From the NCBI GenBank assembly GCA_019973155.2, contig BPQB01000012.1, positions 434,001 through 498,000 on the forward strand: a stretch of DNA of 64,000 bases. Direction: 5' to 3'. The stretch's first letter is position 1, and every line of letters begins with the position of its first letter. Positions 45,687-57,850 of the stretch are shown here, in pieces. The notes below the pieces were generated by a model. That model saw nothing but the letters and a program-made list of their open reading frames with translations. It was not told the DNA's origin and searched no databases. The translations under genes and the position numbers were made by a program. The DNA comes from Phanerochaete sordida. Taxonomy: Eukaryota > Basidiomycota > Agaricomycetes > Polyporales > Phanerochaetaceae.

Positions 45687-48323
45687 ATGACCGACACTTC
45701 ACTTGCTATAGCGGGTCCCGTACTCGATATCCTCAAGGACGGGCTTGCTCTCGTACCTATTCCCGGTCTAGGCCTTATTCCGCAGGCGTTGTCCAAGGTT
45801 CTCGAGGGCGTACAGGTCGCTCCGCTTCCTCTTCTGTCCGTCTATGTCGCATAATCTAAGTAATATCTATTCGTCTAGGTCGTGCGGCAGAACTCGAAGT
45901 CACGCAAGGCGTTCGAGGACGAGGCCAAGAGACTGGGCGCCGTCATACAAAGCATCTCGTCGAATACAACCGACTCAGTCTCAGCAAACGGAGGATCGCA
46001 GGACCGTAGCAGTGGGGAGACTGCCGTGCGCAAAGTTGCGCATTCGCCAGAGCTTCAGAGCGGAATGAATGAGCTGCTACAGTCGGTCGGCCTGTCGCTC
46101 ATGTCTTCATCTGCTGATCACCGTATAGCGCCATCAATGATATTGGGACTCGCACTACTTCTCTCAAGGGTGGAAAAATATCCAGCTTCATACATGCTTT
46201 GAACAACAGGGACGTGCTGCAGGAAATGAAAGGCGATTTGACGAATGCTATCGAGGACTTCAAGGTAGGTCTCGCCGCCGTGGAAGCTCTTTTTCTGATG
46301 GATCGTCGTAGATCAAGGCCCACGCTGCCGTAGACAAAGGCGTCCAGGATATCAGGCTCCGGCTCATACTCAAGGAGCTCAAGTGTGCCGATGCCGGGTA
46401 CCGGTCTGTGCATGACCAGAAGAGCGGACTCATGGACGGCACGCGCCAGGACCTTCTCAGCGAGCTCGTCGCATGGTCCAAGGGCCAAAGCCCTATTACG
46501 GAGCGTATCTACGCCCTGACTGGCCAGGCAGGCATGGGAAAATCCGCCGTTGCCTATCGCCTTTGCACGCTCCTGGACAATTCCTCATCCCCCGATCTAT
46601 CATCCGATACGCCGACACTTGGCGCCTCATTCTTCTTTGTCCGCGATGGCGGAAATCTTTCATCACTCCGATCATTATTTCCTACCATTGCGCGGCAGCT
46701 TGCGCTCTCCCAGCCCGCCCTCCTTCCGGGCATACTCCAGGCAATAACAGCATTTGTTGACAAGGGTGACAATCAGCTACAATCCTATGCCTTTGAGTCG
46801 CTCCTACACAAGCCTCTTGCACACGCAGCCCTCCCATCTCATGGCCCAATAGTCATCATACTTGATGGGCTAGACGAGTGCGCAGACGATAAGCTTCTAT
46901 GCGAAGCCCTGGCGCAGCTCATCGGCTTAGTGAACGAAGTGTCATGGCTCCGCCTTTTCGTTGCTTCACGGCCTGAGGTCCGCATCCTGGAAGCACTCCG
47001 ATCTTCTGAGAAAGCGGTACACATTTGCCAACTGAGCGACGACGATGTACTCGAAGCTGGCACAGCAGACGTTGGCAAGTACCTTACTGAGACGATTCTC
47101 AAGATCCCGCAGTACAACGCCTACCTCGAGGGCAATCGTGTTCCCTTGGATACGCTAGTGCGCCGAGCTGGCGCACTCTTCATATTTGCTCGTATCTCGG
47201 TGAATGTCCTGGACTCGAGGGCGTACCGCAATAATCCCGAGGAGGGTTTCCGTGTCATCCTCACATCAAAGGCGGCAGGTCTCACCAATCTTGACTCCCT
47301 GTATCTCCAAATCCTGCTCTCCGAATTCCCCCTAGCGGATCTCGCAGCTTCACCGCTTATCCACATCAATCTTATATCGCTCTTGACGGTTGTCTGCTGT
47401 GCACAACTCTATCTTAAGATTGGCCAAATGGCTGTCTTTCAGAATAAGCTAGCACAAGTGTCCAGCATTCGCTCTCGAACAACTGCAGAGCCAGGCATAA
47501 CATATGCACTCAGAAAGAACAACACCGTCGCCATGGTGGCCCGCCTGAGCTCCGTGCTTTTGATCAACTCAGATGGCAACATAGCCCCAATGCATGCCAC
47601 ATTCACCGAGTTTCTGCGGGACCCTCAGCGCTGCACAGACAAACACTACCACATTGACAAGGGCGCAGGACATGCAGCCCTTGCATCTGCATGTCTTGCG
47701 GCATTTACATGGCAAACAACCGTTGAAATTCTTTCTGCAGTCCGTAATGGTGAACAGGACATGCGCCAGTATGGACGGTACTCAGCTAGCTGGTGTTGGG
47801 ACCACATTGAGGAAGCTACATACTCTGATGAGTTTGCACAAGAGCTGGAGGGTGCACTCAAGCAGGGCCATGTGCTCCGTCACCTTCGGCCGTTGCTGCT
47901 TCCAAAAGACGGTGAAATGAAATTTTGGAACATTCCCTTTGTGTATGCAGCCCGGAAATATCTGAAGGTATGCGCGACATGTGTACGCTTTATCCGGACT
48001 TCTGACCATTCACATCCATCCAGAAAGCCCCAACAGCTGCAGCAGTAGCAACGGCTGAGGTCTACAACCACATGGAGGCATACTGCGAAGCCTATCTCCG
48101 TGGCATGCTGGAAACTCCGCACAAACACGGGTCTGCGGTCACGAAGCAGTTCCTTGAAGATAGGCGTCAGAAGGGTGTCGCCCTCACAACAGACGAGCTC
48201 CGCAAAGTGCAGGATTGGGAGGAAATGTGTGATCGTGTGCGGGAGGAGATTGACCACGACTCCGAAGCAAGGGAGCTGTGGTATGATGATAGGCTCAATT
48301 ATCGGGCTCTACGGGGGGATTAA
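45687..48323 (+). CDS. NACHT-domain STAND NTPase, copy C (intact)
   Basis: Cytoplasmic signal-transducing NTPase by family, fungal NLR-like. Five exons 45687-45815, 45879-46081, 46129-46264, 46312-47967, 48024-48323 join in frame to 807 residues. Residues 1-43 (LAIAGPVLDILKDGLALVPI) form a hydrophobic/amphipathic start. Residues about 45-190 are helical. The NACHT domain follows: P-loop GQAGMGKS at 227-234, an FPTIARQLA block, Walker B IVIILDGLDEC at 336-346, and SRPEVR shortly after. The C-terminal half is helical with SPLIHINLISLLTVVCCAQL and MHATFTEFL and no WD40, ankyrin or TPR repeats, so it is short for an NLR. Copy A and the remnant at 38.5 kb are its paralogues. No defect seen. Ligand and partner unknown. 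Confidence 0.9.
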
Positions 48324-51245
48324 AGCTGTGATGACTGTACTTGACAGTCTACCAATCCGTGTATCGCTCTAGTTTGGGTCACACCAGCAGAATATACTGT
48401 GCACTGACCCCAGTAGAGTCGAAAATACCGAACATGGTTGCGCTTCTCTTCATACGACATGCTCGCGGCGGCTCTGGTCATATTCGTCGAGTCAAGCCAT
48501 TTATATATGATCTCTTGTAGAGCAGGTGCGTGTCGAGGTGCGCGCGCTTTACCGACCGCGCTCGCGGCGCGGAGGCGATGAGCGAGATAGAAACCGTACA
48601 TTGCAGCTGGAGAGACTGGTTTGGTGCTCTGAGCAGCAGTAAGATAAGCTAAGGATGAGAAGAGGAGTATGGAAATGTGAACCCGTGGAATTAGGGTCCC
48701 CGGATCCCAGGCGGGCGTGCTCGAAGCACGAGAGCCAGCTCAAAATGAGGAGAGCACGACGAGCAACCATGCGCGCGACGCCGTCGATTGAGTACGACAT
48801 GGCCAGAGCAGACTGACGTCAAGGCGTACCTTCTTCGTCAAACGCGGTTTTCTTCTGCACTGACGCATTCATTGGCCATGCCTTTGGCGCGGCACGCTGG
48901 TACCGGTCGTGCTAACTGTCCTGTCGTCTGATGCTTGACCGCGTCTGAGGCCGGCAGCCCGCTGCGTCGTCCCGCAAGCTCTATCCACAGCATGATTGCG
49001 TCCGGCACCGCCATATTGTGCTGCAACATCCAGGATCGCCGCATCTCCCCATCTAGTATAGCCACGCGCGCAAGCAGCGACGCACCCGCCTTTGCCTTAC
49101 ATCAGTATATGCGCCTTCATACGCTACGCGAGGACATGCACCTAGTCTCGCGAACCGCGTCCGACGGCCGCGAGCAGGTCGACGACTAGTACCCCCAGAA
49201 ATTCGAGAATTGATGGAGGGTCGACGCTCGAACTGTAAATATCCTTTGGCGATTGACCGCGCCTGGGCTGCGGACCAATTCACTGGCGTCCTAAATGGCG
49301 AGATTCCGAGGTGATCGTCTCAATACGAGGAGAGAAGGATGCAAATTGTCAGGAGCAAACGGCGTGAGAGGCTCGAGAAGTGCAACTGAGGATACGCGAC
49401 ACACCGTGTTCTTGCCGCGCGTGTGCCTCAGCAGACAGGAGTTGGGACCTAGTCCGGTCGAGGCTCTGCTCCAGACGATTAGGCACTGCCCTCACTGAGA
49501 GAGCTCAGATAGTACCGACTGTACGATGGACGCGCGTGTTGGGCACGCCGTGTTGATTTAAAGCGGTGTCTCCGGCGCGCTCGACACCCAGTGGAGCCTT
49601 GCAAAAGTCGCCGAACGTTCTCATCTCGATGCTCGCGGGCGGCGCTTTCTTCGGGAGCCAGGTGAAGCTGTGACATGCGTCATACGACGCTTGCACCGAG
49701 CTCGAAGTGACATGCACGGCGTGTCCAGACCCCGTGCTGTCCTCGGCGCACTGATCGAGAGTGCGCCGCTCTGCATCAGGAAACAGGGCATTGCTACGTC
49801 AGGCGCCCCCTGCTACGTCGCGCTACGTAGACGCGTTGCAGCCGTTGCACTAGTAGCCGTGTGGTGGCGGGCTTCCCGTGTACTAGAAATGACATAAAAT
49901 TTATTCTACTTCTCAGCGGTATGCGAAGGACGACTTATTAGCAGGAAACAAAGTGCGAACCCGACTCGCGTTTGGAAAGCCATCTTCGCAGCCATCTTCG
50001 CAGCTTGAACTCGAAGCGCCCACGTCGACGCGACCTCTGAAGTGAAGTGATGCCGGCCCTGAAGCGATCACGCCATCGCCAGTCGGCCAGACATGCGAGT
50101 CAATTTTTGACTCTTGCCTTCGTCCTCCCTTCTCGTCCTCCCCGTCTTCTTTGCCACCACCGCCACGCGCTTCATGTTGCCTTGACCTCAGAATGTCCAC
50201 GCAAACCCGCTGAACGACAAGTAGGGCCCTACCACAGTTGGGCTGATTACCGGTAAGGCGTGCTGCTTCGCGATATACTCTGCCTCGTTGACATGGTTCT
50301 TTTCACCACGCATGCAGGACGTACACAGGCTGGTGTCCCTGGTTCCAACCTCAGTTGGCACCAGCCACTCCCTGGGGTTTTTGGTAAGTGACCGCCATTC
50401 TTTGCACATGTGCTCGTAACTAACCGGGACATCAGGATATGAAGTTTCTCTTCAACAAGCTCAGGCTCCCTTCCCCCTCCCCCTCCTTATTGTGGTAGAG
50501 AGACAGGTATGTGCAGGCTCCACCACGGTGTCCGCAAGTCGAGTCTGACGATAACAGCGTTCTTGCTACGCCAGCGCCGCGCGCGTACAGATCGAGGGGA
50601 CGTGATGTGGTGCATCTCATGCCGCCATTGGGTGCGTCCGCAATGATGTCGAATACGGCTGACCCGCAGCATCTGTTCTCTCGGGTTTGTGTGTGCCAGG
50701 GTGTGCGCCGTCCACTGTCCAAGGTCATTATGTAGCAGCTTTAGTAGCCACGTTCCCGTCTGTATCATATTATACTGTAGCACTGTGCAATATACATGTT
50801 TTAAACCAGCATTTCTCGTGTGCTGTGGAACGGCGATCACAGTATGGAGCAGAAACGATATGCTACCTGGTGCTACAAGACGGTGACCGTGGCATATGGT
50901 TGCAGGCCAGCCGCTACGTAGCGTCACGTAGCATCTGGTTGCAGAGCGCTTCCCCCGTAAAGGGGGACCATTCGACGACGCTACCAGCGCAACGTGAGCT
51001 ACGTCGCGCTACGTAGCGCCGCCGGTGCTTCCTGATGTGCGTCCGCGTGTGTCCACGGAGCCGCCGACGTCTGCACCCATATACGCTGCGAGGGCAGCGC
51101 GGAGACGCCACGGGAGATCAGTCGAGCGGCTCCCTGAAGCTGCGCGGAAGGGAGAAGAGAGCCGACGTGGCCGAACGTCGCAGGCCGGCCGGGCACGTCC
51201 GCTTTGGGAAGACCGGCGCATCGGCACGATCCAACGCCACAAAGA
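48324..51245. other. 2.9 kb region without a supported gene
   Basis: Several short ORFs on both strands without recognised families. It holds the palindromic repeat at 49812-49830 and the hairpin at 50913-51017, and the presumed upstream region of the following GMC pseudogene. Confidence 0.5.
50913..51017. repeat. 105 bp hairpin with 20 bp imperfect inverted arms
   Basis: GCTACGTAGCGTCACGTAGC at 50913-50932 is nearly the inverse of GCTACGTCGCGCTACGTAGC at 50998-51017 (17 of 20), and each arm is itself partly palindromic. The right arm recurs without its partner at 49812-49830. Possibly a tiny MITE or a structured site. Confidence 0.6.
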
Positions 51246-51258
51246 TGATGGCGCATCA
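51246..51258. promoter_or_regulatory. 13 bp palindromic motif upstream of a GMC pseudogene
   Basis: Exact TGATGGCGCATCA preceded by CGCCACAAA, resembling the GCGCCAC context of the HAD promoter site. A CTATAAAG TATA-like sequence follows at about 51327. Confidence 0.5.
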
Positions 51259-51399
51259 AGAGGCGGTGCCGGGCGCGCGCGGACAGTGCGCCCGACGCGT
51301 CCGCCATGTTCGAAACTGCCATCACCTATAAAGTGTCCCACACGCTCACAGGCTGAGGAGTTGCTCTATTCGTGCCGCTGGATTTGGATCAGGTGCGGT

Positions 51400-53590
51400 G
51401 AGCTCCTCTGCTGAGCATATTGCCACGCGACGGAAAGCCGATTACGCCCGGATGGATGCGCTGTGGGGCTTCCAGCTGGCAGACGTCCCGCTTCCGGGAG
51501 CCGAGTGACTTTCAATATTGCTCGGGCGACTCTCGTCGCGTTACTCCTACAGTATCCTCTACAGCCATGCTCCGGCGCACAGAATGCCCGGAGATCGTTC
51601 GATTCTGCCAGCATCCTCCTCACAGATACCGCCTCCCACGCTGCTACGACAATCATCGCCACCCAAAAATCGCCCCTCGAGGGCCGCGTCGATTTTTTCA
51701 TGCTCTGTGGGGCGAGCTGCTCGCGCCCTAGAGGCGCAGTTTCCTGTGTGGCTGGGCGGGCGAGCGCGGGCTGCCGCACTGCGCGAACAAGGTGCGCATA
51801 GCCCGCCGCCATTTCCGCACCAGCTTACCATTCCCCAGAGCGAGGCCTTCCAAGCGTCCGCGCCGAACGACGCAAGGAGGTCGGCGCAGCGCATACATCT
51901 GCCGCGCACGGCACCTCAGGCTGCTTCACGCGTCGTCTCCCCGTTTGAAGCACCTCGCGAGGACCGCGCGGCGCGCGGGCACCAAGAAGGCGTTCCTCGC
52001 GGCGTGCAAAATCGCGCCGCGATCTAACTCGTGGAACGCGAGGGTGCGGCATGGCTGGTCTGATGGGCATGTTTATTAAGTCGCTGGTATGCACCTCCGA
52101 TTGTCGTCCCGGGGACCGTATCTGACAGCTTGACGTGCAGGACCTCCACCCGACCACGGACTGCGCTTGATCTTCGTCCGCAGAGACGATCCTCACACCC
52201 GGCTAGCACGCGCGCAGCAGCTGGACCGGGCTCGCCGGCCATACGGTGCGTAGTCTCTCCATTGATGCACGGAGCACGTCTCACGTCCTGCCTCCCAGGT
52301 CAGAACGATCGCCTTCGCGGCCTTCACAGATCCTTCGAGCCCGCAGCGCGCCTCCAGCGTCCGCAACGCTCCGAGCCTGCTGGCCACCACAGCCGCCTCC
52401 GCGCCATGTCCAGAGGGAGAGCTCTTCTTCCGCGCCCCGTCGGCTGGCGCAGTCCACTTGCTCGCGCTCCTCCAGCTCCCGGGCGTCGGCGCGCGCGCTG
52501 CTCGACGGTCTTGGTAACACCGCGAACGTCGCGCTCGAGGGCGTCGAGCGGAATCTGCAGGACAAGGTGCGTACCTTCCGTGGCCGGAAAAGTAAATGCG
52601 CTGATGAGGAGTGGTAGGCGGCGGAGGCGGGCGTGCCAGTGCTCGCACGCACGGCCGTCGAAGATACGGGCTAGGCGCTCGCGGGCTGGGATAAAGGTGC
52701 GTTATCTAGCTCCAATGCGCCTGACTGACAAGTACGGAATGCAGATAGTGTATCCGCGGAGAGGAATGCGCGCGCGAAAGGGCAGACTGGCGACGCTGCA
52801 GCAGACAATGGGAAACATGCATGCGCCAGCGCAGTCTACTACGGCGTCGTTGGCGCAGAGGCCTGGCGGACGATCGCGGCCGTGCGCATAGAAGACAATT
52901 TCTGAGACGAAGGTACGCGACGCCTCCCTTTGTTCATATGCTCGCTGACGTACCGCGCTCAGCTCCGCTCGCAAAGCTCCAGTTCTTGCTCGCCGGGCCC
53001 TACGCGCTGGGGACGCCGCTGCCCTTGAGGCCTTCTCGGGCTCAGGCGCGGCTACATCTCCATCACAGTACAATCTCTTAACCCCATCCTATCTATCTAA
53101 CCTTCCCATAGACCACAGGCCCCTTCGCCTTGCGACCCACGCCGCATCTCTCGCACACCCGTCCGGCATCGCCGTCGCGATCGCCAACGCATGCGCCGCG
53201 CGCCGCCTGCTGCGCACGCCGCCCTTCCGCGCGCGTAAGCGACGGGACGCCGTCGGTGGCGGCGTCGTCCGACGCGCTCGGCGGCGGCGTGAGAGATGCA
53301 GCATTAGAGACGGGGATTCGTGAAGTCGTCGACGGTAAACATACGGACTGCGGCGCGGCGGATCTGTGACGCGATTTTGGCGGTGCGTGTTCGTGTTTTC
53401 GTTGGGTGCAGCTAGGATGGCACACTAAACGCACGGCTGCGATTGCACGCCACGGAGAGTCTGCGCGTCGCTGACACATCCTTTGTCCCGCTGCAGCTCT
53501 GCCTGCACCTCTGCGCGACGGTGCATCGCGGGGAGGAGAGGGCGAAGGACTTCATTTTGGAGACTTTGGGCCCGGTACCGGGTTGCGTTA
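51400..53590 (+). pseudogene. GMC oxidoreductase pseudogene, 51.4 kb copy
   Basis: Recognisable pieces in order: SEAFQASAPNDARR near 51840 against [13 protein letters not shown]; a GVQNRAAI-containing segment; RALLDGLGNTANVALEGVER followed by NLQDK near 52500-52567 against the signature-2 neighbourhood; and, near 53450-53580, TESLRVADTSFVPLQLCLHL with ATVHRGEERAKDFILE against the last exon. In the last exon the second catalytic His (SAH) is replaced by LHLC. Frames are broken many times. Same orientation as the intact GMC gene. Confidence 0.7.
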
Positions 53591-53858
53591 GCATTATTGG
53601 CGAGAATGGGCACGGGGAAGTGCGGCTTGGGCGGACGCAGTATTTCGGCTGGCGTCCACGAGTACATGAACGTTGCTTGCTACTACCGATATATGAATCC
53701 GGACGCCCGAACTGCGGACTGGTTTGGCGCAGCGTTCGCGTCGCTGTACGGGCAAGGTAGAGCACGAAGCGTACACGGTGGATCGATCCCGGGCCATGGC
53801 TTCACGAATGCGTCTCGACGTCGTGTGCCTCGCAATTGGCGGGCCCGCGCCACTACGG

Positions 53859-53871
53859 TGATGGCGCATCA
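53859..53871. promoter_or_regulatory. 13 bp palindromic motif upstream of a third GMC pseudogene
   Basis: Exact TGATGGCGCATCA preceded by GCGCCACTACG, nearly the same 5' flank as the HAD site (GCGCCACGACG), about 250 bases upstream of the pseudogene start at 54119. Confidence 0.55.
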
Positions 53872-54118
53872 ACGCGCCGTGTCCGTATCTGGAGCCGAGC
53901 GGGGCCCGCGCGGCTTATCCTCCGACCACCATTACACCAGCCTCCACCGCAGCCGGAACCTGCGTCTTGTCAACATCCCGGACAGCCCAATCCTCCGCTA
54001 CACAAGAACGCTTGGCTCTGCGTCAAGTTACCACGAAGCCCGCCGCCCGGCCGCTCCCCCTACGCTCCATATCCGCACAGCATCCGCGCCCCCCTGTCCT
54101 CCGCCTCCCTACATGCCA

Positions 54119-56060
54119 TGCTCACGCACGGCGTAACCCACCTGAGCAGCATGACCGGCATCTTAGTCAACACAACTTTCATCTCCGCGCTCCTCGACTT
54201 CGTCATCATCGGCGGCGATTCCGCAAACCTCTCGCTCGCGTCCCGCCTTACCGAGCTGCCTCACCTTTCTGGGTCCACAACCGAAGTCGAGCGCAACGAC
54301 CGCGGGAGCGAGGTGGCGCAGAGCCATTTTGCGTACGGCCAGGCTGCGAGCATGTCGAGGGACTAGAGCTGGGTGACCACCGAGCAAAGGCAGATGAGCA
54401 GGTGCGTGCTTTGCTGGTCGGGCTCCGTGAATCGTACTGACATTAAGTGCGTAGGGTCAAAGCACTTGCGGGTAAACGAAACTGAAACGCACTGTGCGTC
54501 GACGTCCAGGGATTCTTCGAACGCGCTTCTCGCACCCAAGAAGCGCAAGCGTTCGCTGCGGCTGCGCCGGCGAGCGCGGCCTGCTGTGCTACCCGAAGGT
54601 CCGTCCGTATCGCCGCAATTGCTGCTGAATTGCTGGAACTGAGGGCGTATATGTAGATTGAGACCGTACACAAGCCCACTCTCGAACAGCGCGCAGAGCT
54701 CAACGCGACCACGAGTCTCACACTCGACTCATTCGCCCTTTCCCACCTTGGTCTATTCGCCAGCCTATCTCACGTACGCAAGCAAGGAGCATTCTCCGGG
54801 CGTTTCAAGACTGCGCAAGACTTCGAACTCGCAGAAGGCCCGGACGTGAACGCGGGGCGTCCAAGAGCGTGCTTATCTCGCCGTTCGAGACGCGGCTCCA
54901 ATGCTCGTGCCACGCCCGGTCGAAGATGCCCGCCATGTCGCTGCCCGCTTCGTATATTCCACATCCTATATGGGCCCCTGATCGTCGAGTCGCAGAGCGC
55001 GGGCCTGCAGCAGGCAATTGGCCAAACATGTCGCGCACGGATGGACCTGGTGCACTGAGACAGAACGGTTCTCACCTGCAGCATGGTGCGTAAGATCTCA
55101 TCCGACGACCGCCGCTCACGATTTGCTCCACATAACTTGGGCTGTGCAGACGGGCGTGGCGAATCTCGGACTCTCCAGCGTCTACTGAGAATTATCCGCA
55201 TTGCTGCCAGGGCGTCGTTCGGTCCCTGGCGAGGGTTCGACGGCTTCATCTACGGGAACATCCTTACCTGCGCCGACGCGGCCTACTCGCCCAGGCCATG
55301 AAAGACGCCGGCCTGTGGTTTGTTCGCTACCCGCCCTAAGCGGCTCGCGGCTTCGAGTGTCACTCGCATGTCCAGTAGGTGAGCGGACTGGCGGCCTCCT
55401 AGTCCGCTCTTGTCGCCGTCCGCTCTAACATTTTTGAGGGAAGGTTGTACGGGAGACAGAACGCGCGGCGTTCAAGAGCGTATGATTGCGCTGATTCTAC
55501 GCTGTCATAATCGATGTAGTGGCGATCGTGCAGTCCCATACGCACGCAATTCAATGTCTTTTCCACCTATGCACGCTATGCATCATCGCTTTGCAGGCCT
55601 CCTTTTCCTACGCAATCTACAGGCGCTCTTACCGGTCTACGTCTTCCAACATCATTCATGTCACTGCTCAACGATAGACTGGCTCATAAGAGGAGGCCGC
55701 GCAGTACATTTGCGGCAGTAGTGTGCTACGCATCTTAAGCCAGCACGAAGACTATGCAGCCAGGTATAAAAGATGTTCCTGCAGGGTACGCATCTCTAAT
55801 TCGACAAGCAGCTGACGTCTCAAGATTGCAGAATGTGGCTAGATCAGCGAGCGATGCGTTTGCCGGCCGACGGCAGCCCACGCATGGCAAGCCAGCACGA
55901 GGGCCCGACCGCTAATGCAGCTGCATCTCTGCTCAGGCTCACGCTGTTCAGGCTTCTCGCGATAAGGCATACATCGGGCCGCCATCTCCGCGCGGATGAA
56001 TCGGTTGCGGCGCATCCGCTCGCCTTGGATACCCTGCGACGGCCAAGCTTTCCTTAAATC
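54119..56060 (+). pseudogene. GMC oxidoreductase pseudogene, 54.1 kb copy
   Basis: Starts MLTHGVTHLSSMTGILVN and then LLDFVIIGGDSANLSLASRL, a damaged ADP-binding fold (GGDSAN for GGGTAG). SWVTTEQ near 54370, KPTLEQRAELNATT near 54675 and FELAEGPDVNAGRP near 54830 match exons 1-3 of the intact gene. A stop follows residue ~80 and others later. From 54110 to 56060 it is collinear with 43421-45290. The 3' half no longer resembles GMC sequence. Confidence 0.68.
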
Positions 56061-56437
56061 GCTCCGGGGCACACGAAAGCGAAGCGCCCGGGAGCGGCAC
56101 GTTACCTGTGCCCGGAAGACCCCGGTCACCTGCGACCGCGTCGGGAAATCGAGCGCCGGACACGTTGCGCCTTCGACTTCGACGTCGTCGCCGCCTTGAA
56201 GGCGGCCTCCTGTCCAGCCGCCGCCGCACCCTATGCTACGGAATGTATGTAGCACGTTTTAATACACCTTTCACTGGCTGCGCAGGGCCAGAGTGCGCGA
56301 GGGAGGCGGGGAAGGCGCGGCGCGGAGCGTGTGGCGCAGACGCGGCTCGCGTGAGGTGAGTTCCGTTCCCTGTGTGACCGCGGGCATCGCTAAGCGGCTT
56401 GTTTGCGGCAGCTTGGCTTTCATCTCGGCGTAGCCCG

Positions 56438-56554
56438 TGTACCCCACGTAAAATATGGCATATAACGGCCCATGGGGTACAAGTTTCTTCGCTGGCACCC
56501 AAGCCTGCGTTGTACCCCATGTCCGTCCTCGCCCTTGCTCCTACGTGGGGTACA
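56438..56554. repeat. 117 bp nested inverted repeat (TGTACCCCACGTA outer arms)
   Basis: Outer arms TGTACCCCACGTA at 56438-56450 and TACGTGGGGTACA at 56542-56554; inner arms CATGGGGTACAAG at 56471-56483 and TTGTACCCCATG at 56510-56521. The four sites alternate in orientation. Looks like a small non-autonomous element or two nested ones; no target duplication was found. Confidence 0.6.
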
Positions 56555-56961
56555 AGACAGATCTCGCGATCTCGCCTCCGGGTGCGGCCACGGAATCGGC
56601 ATCTGCGGCATTCCTCGCCAGTCCTCACGGCGCTGCCACATCATCACCTCGCCGCCGTCGCCTCCTTCGCCCTTGACCACCATCAACGCCCGCCGCCGTC
56701 GCTCCCGCCCACACCGACAGCTACCACCCAGACGTCGCCGCGGAAGCGTCCACGGCGCCTTGCGCGGACTGGCGGCGCACATCCCCCTTGCATCGACGCG
56801 GCGTACGACGGTCCCGACCACGCTGCGATCACCAACGCGGCCGCTGTCACTGCTGTGACGGTCACGGAGCACCGACCTCTCCGCCGTCACGGCCTCTCGC
56901 CCCTCTCTCCCTCCCACCATCACCACGCGCCGCTGCCCTCTCGACTCACAAGACGCAAGCG

Positions 56962-57850
56962 ATGACGGTCACGGAAGATCAGGTGCGCGCAGCCCTGCTG
57001 TTGCGTGCCTAGCTCAGAACGCTGACGCGCTGCGGCTCACCAGGTCGCGGACGAAGAGGTGGCAATCAACCTCGAGGAAGCGGATGGCTACGTCAAGCGC
57101 ATCAACGAGCTGATGCAGCTCACCGAGGACGACTTCCCAGACGACGACGACTCTCCCGCTGCCCGCAGGGCAGCCGAAATCGCCCGCGCCAACATCACGC
57201 AGGGTACGCGAGTTGCGCACGAACGGTAAGCGGCTGACAGCCTGGCGCGGAGAACGACGCACCGACTGACGCGCCGCGCAAGGGTCATCAAGGCGTACTT
57301 CGCCTTCTGGCTGAAGCGCGACCCGAAGTGGGATCCCAAGGCGCTCTCCGACCGGACGCCGCGCGAGATCATGGCGTTCATCACCCAGAAGTGCGGCGAG
57401 AAGAGCGAGGGGTTCGAGGGGAGGAAGGTTAGTCCAGTCATGGTATCGCTTGATACATGGACTGACCACCTCGCACAGTACGCTACGGCCGTATCAACAC
57501 GGTCCGCGCTCACCCTGTGGTACCGCAGCGTGCGTCCCCACGACGGCGACGAGTGGCGCTTAGACGAGAAGGCACACCGTTGGTAAGCAGCATAAGCAGC
57601 CGCCCTGCTGCGTAGATGCCGACCGCTGACCCCCGGCTCGTTGACAGGCGGGGTCTTCCGACGCGCGCTCGCATCGTGAGCGAGTTCATGGTCGGACTCG
57701 AGAAGATCAAGGCGAAGGCGGGCGAGCTGTCGCAGTCAGCAACGGCCCTGACGATTGACGACATGCACCGCCTCTACAACCGGTGCTTTCGAGAAGGCCA
57801 GACCGAGGCGGAGCGGCGCTGGGGCATCATCCGTTGGGTAAGCCATCTCC
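56962..57850 (+). pseudogene. Truncated Crypton-like tyrosine recombinase gene (N-terminal part)
   Basis: Probable start ATG at 56962. Exons near 56962-56982, 57044 to about 57228, about 57284-57426, about 57479-57581 and about 57648-57837 read INLEEADGYVKRINELMQL, VIKAYFAFWLKRDPKWDPKA, LTLWYRSVRPHDGDEW, GLPTRARIVSEFMVGLEKIK, LTIDDMHRLYNRCF and ERRWGIIRW. I recognise this as the core-binding helical region of the Crypton-type recombinase proteins common in basidiomycetes, but this is from memory of the pattern. After RW the expected catalytic domain (R..H.R..Y) is absent; sequence from 57850 is unrelated. So it is 3' truncated. Confidence 0.55.
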
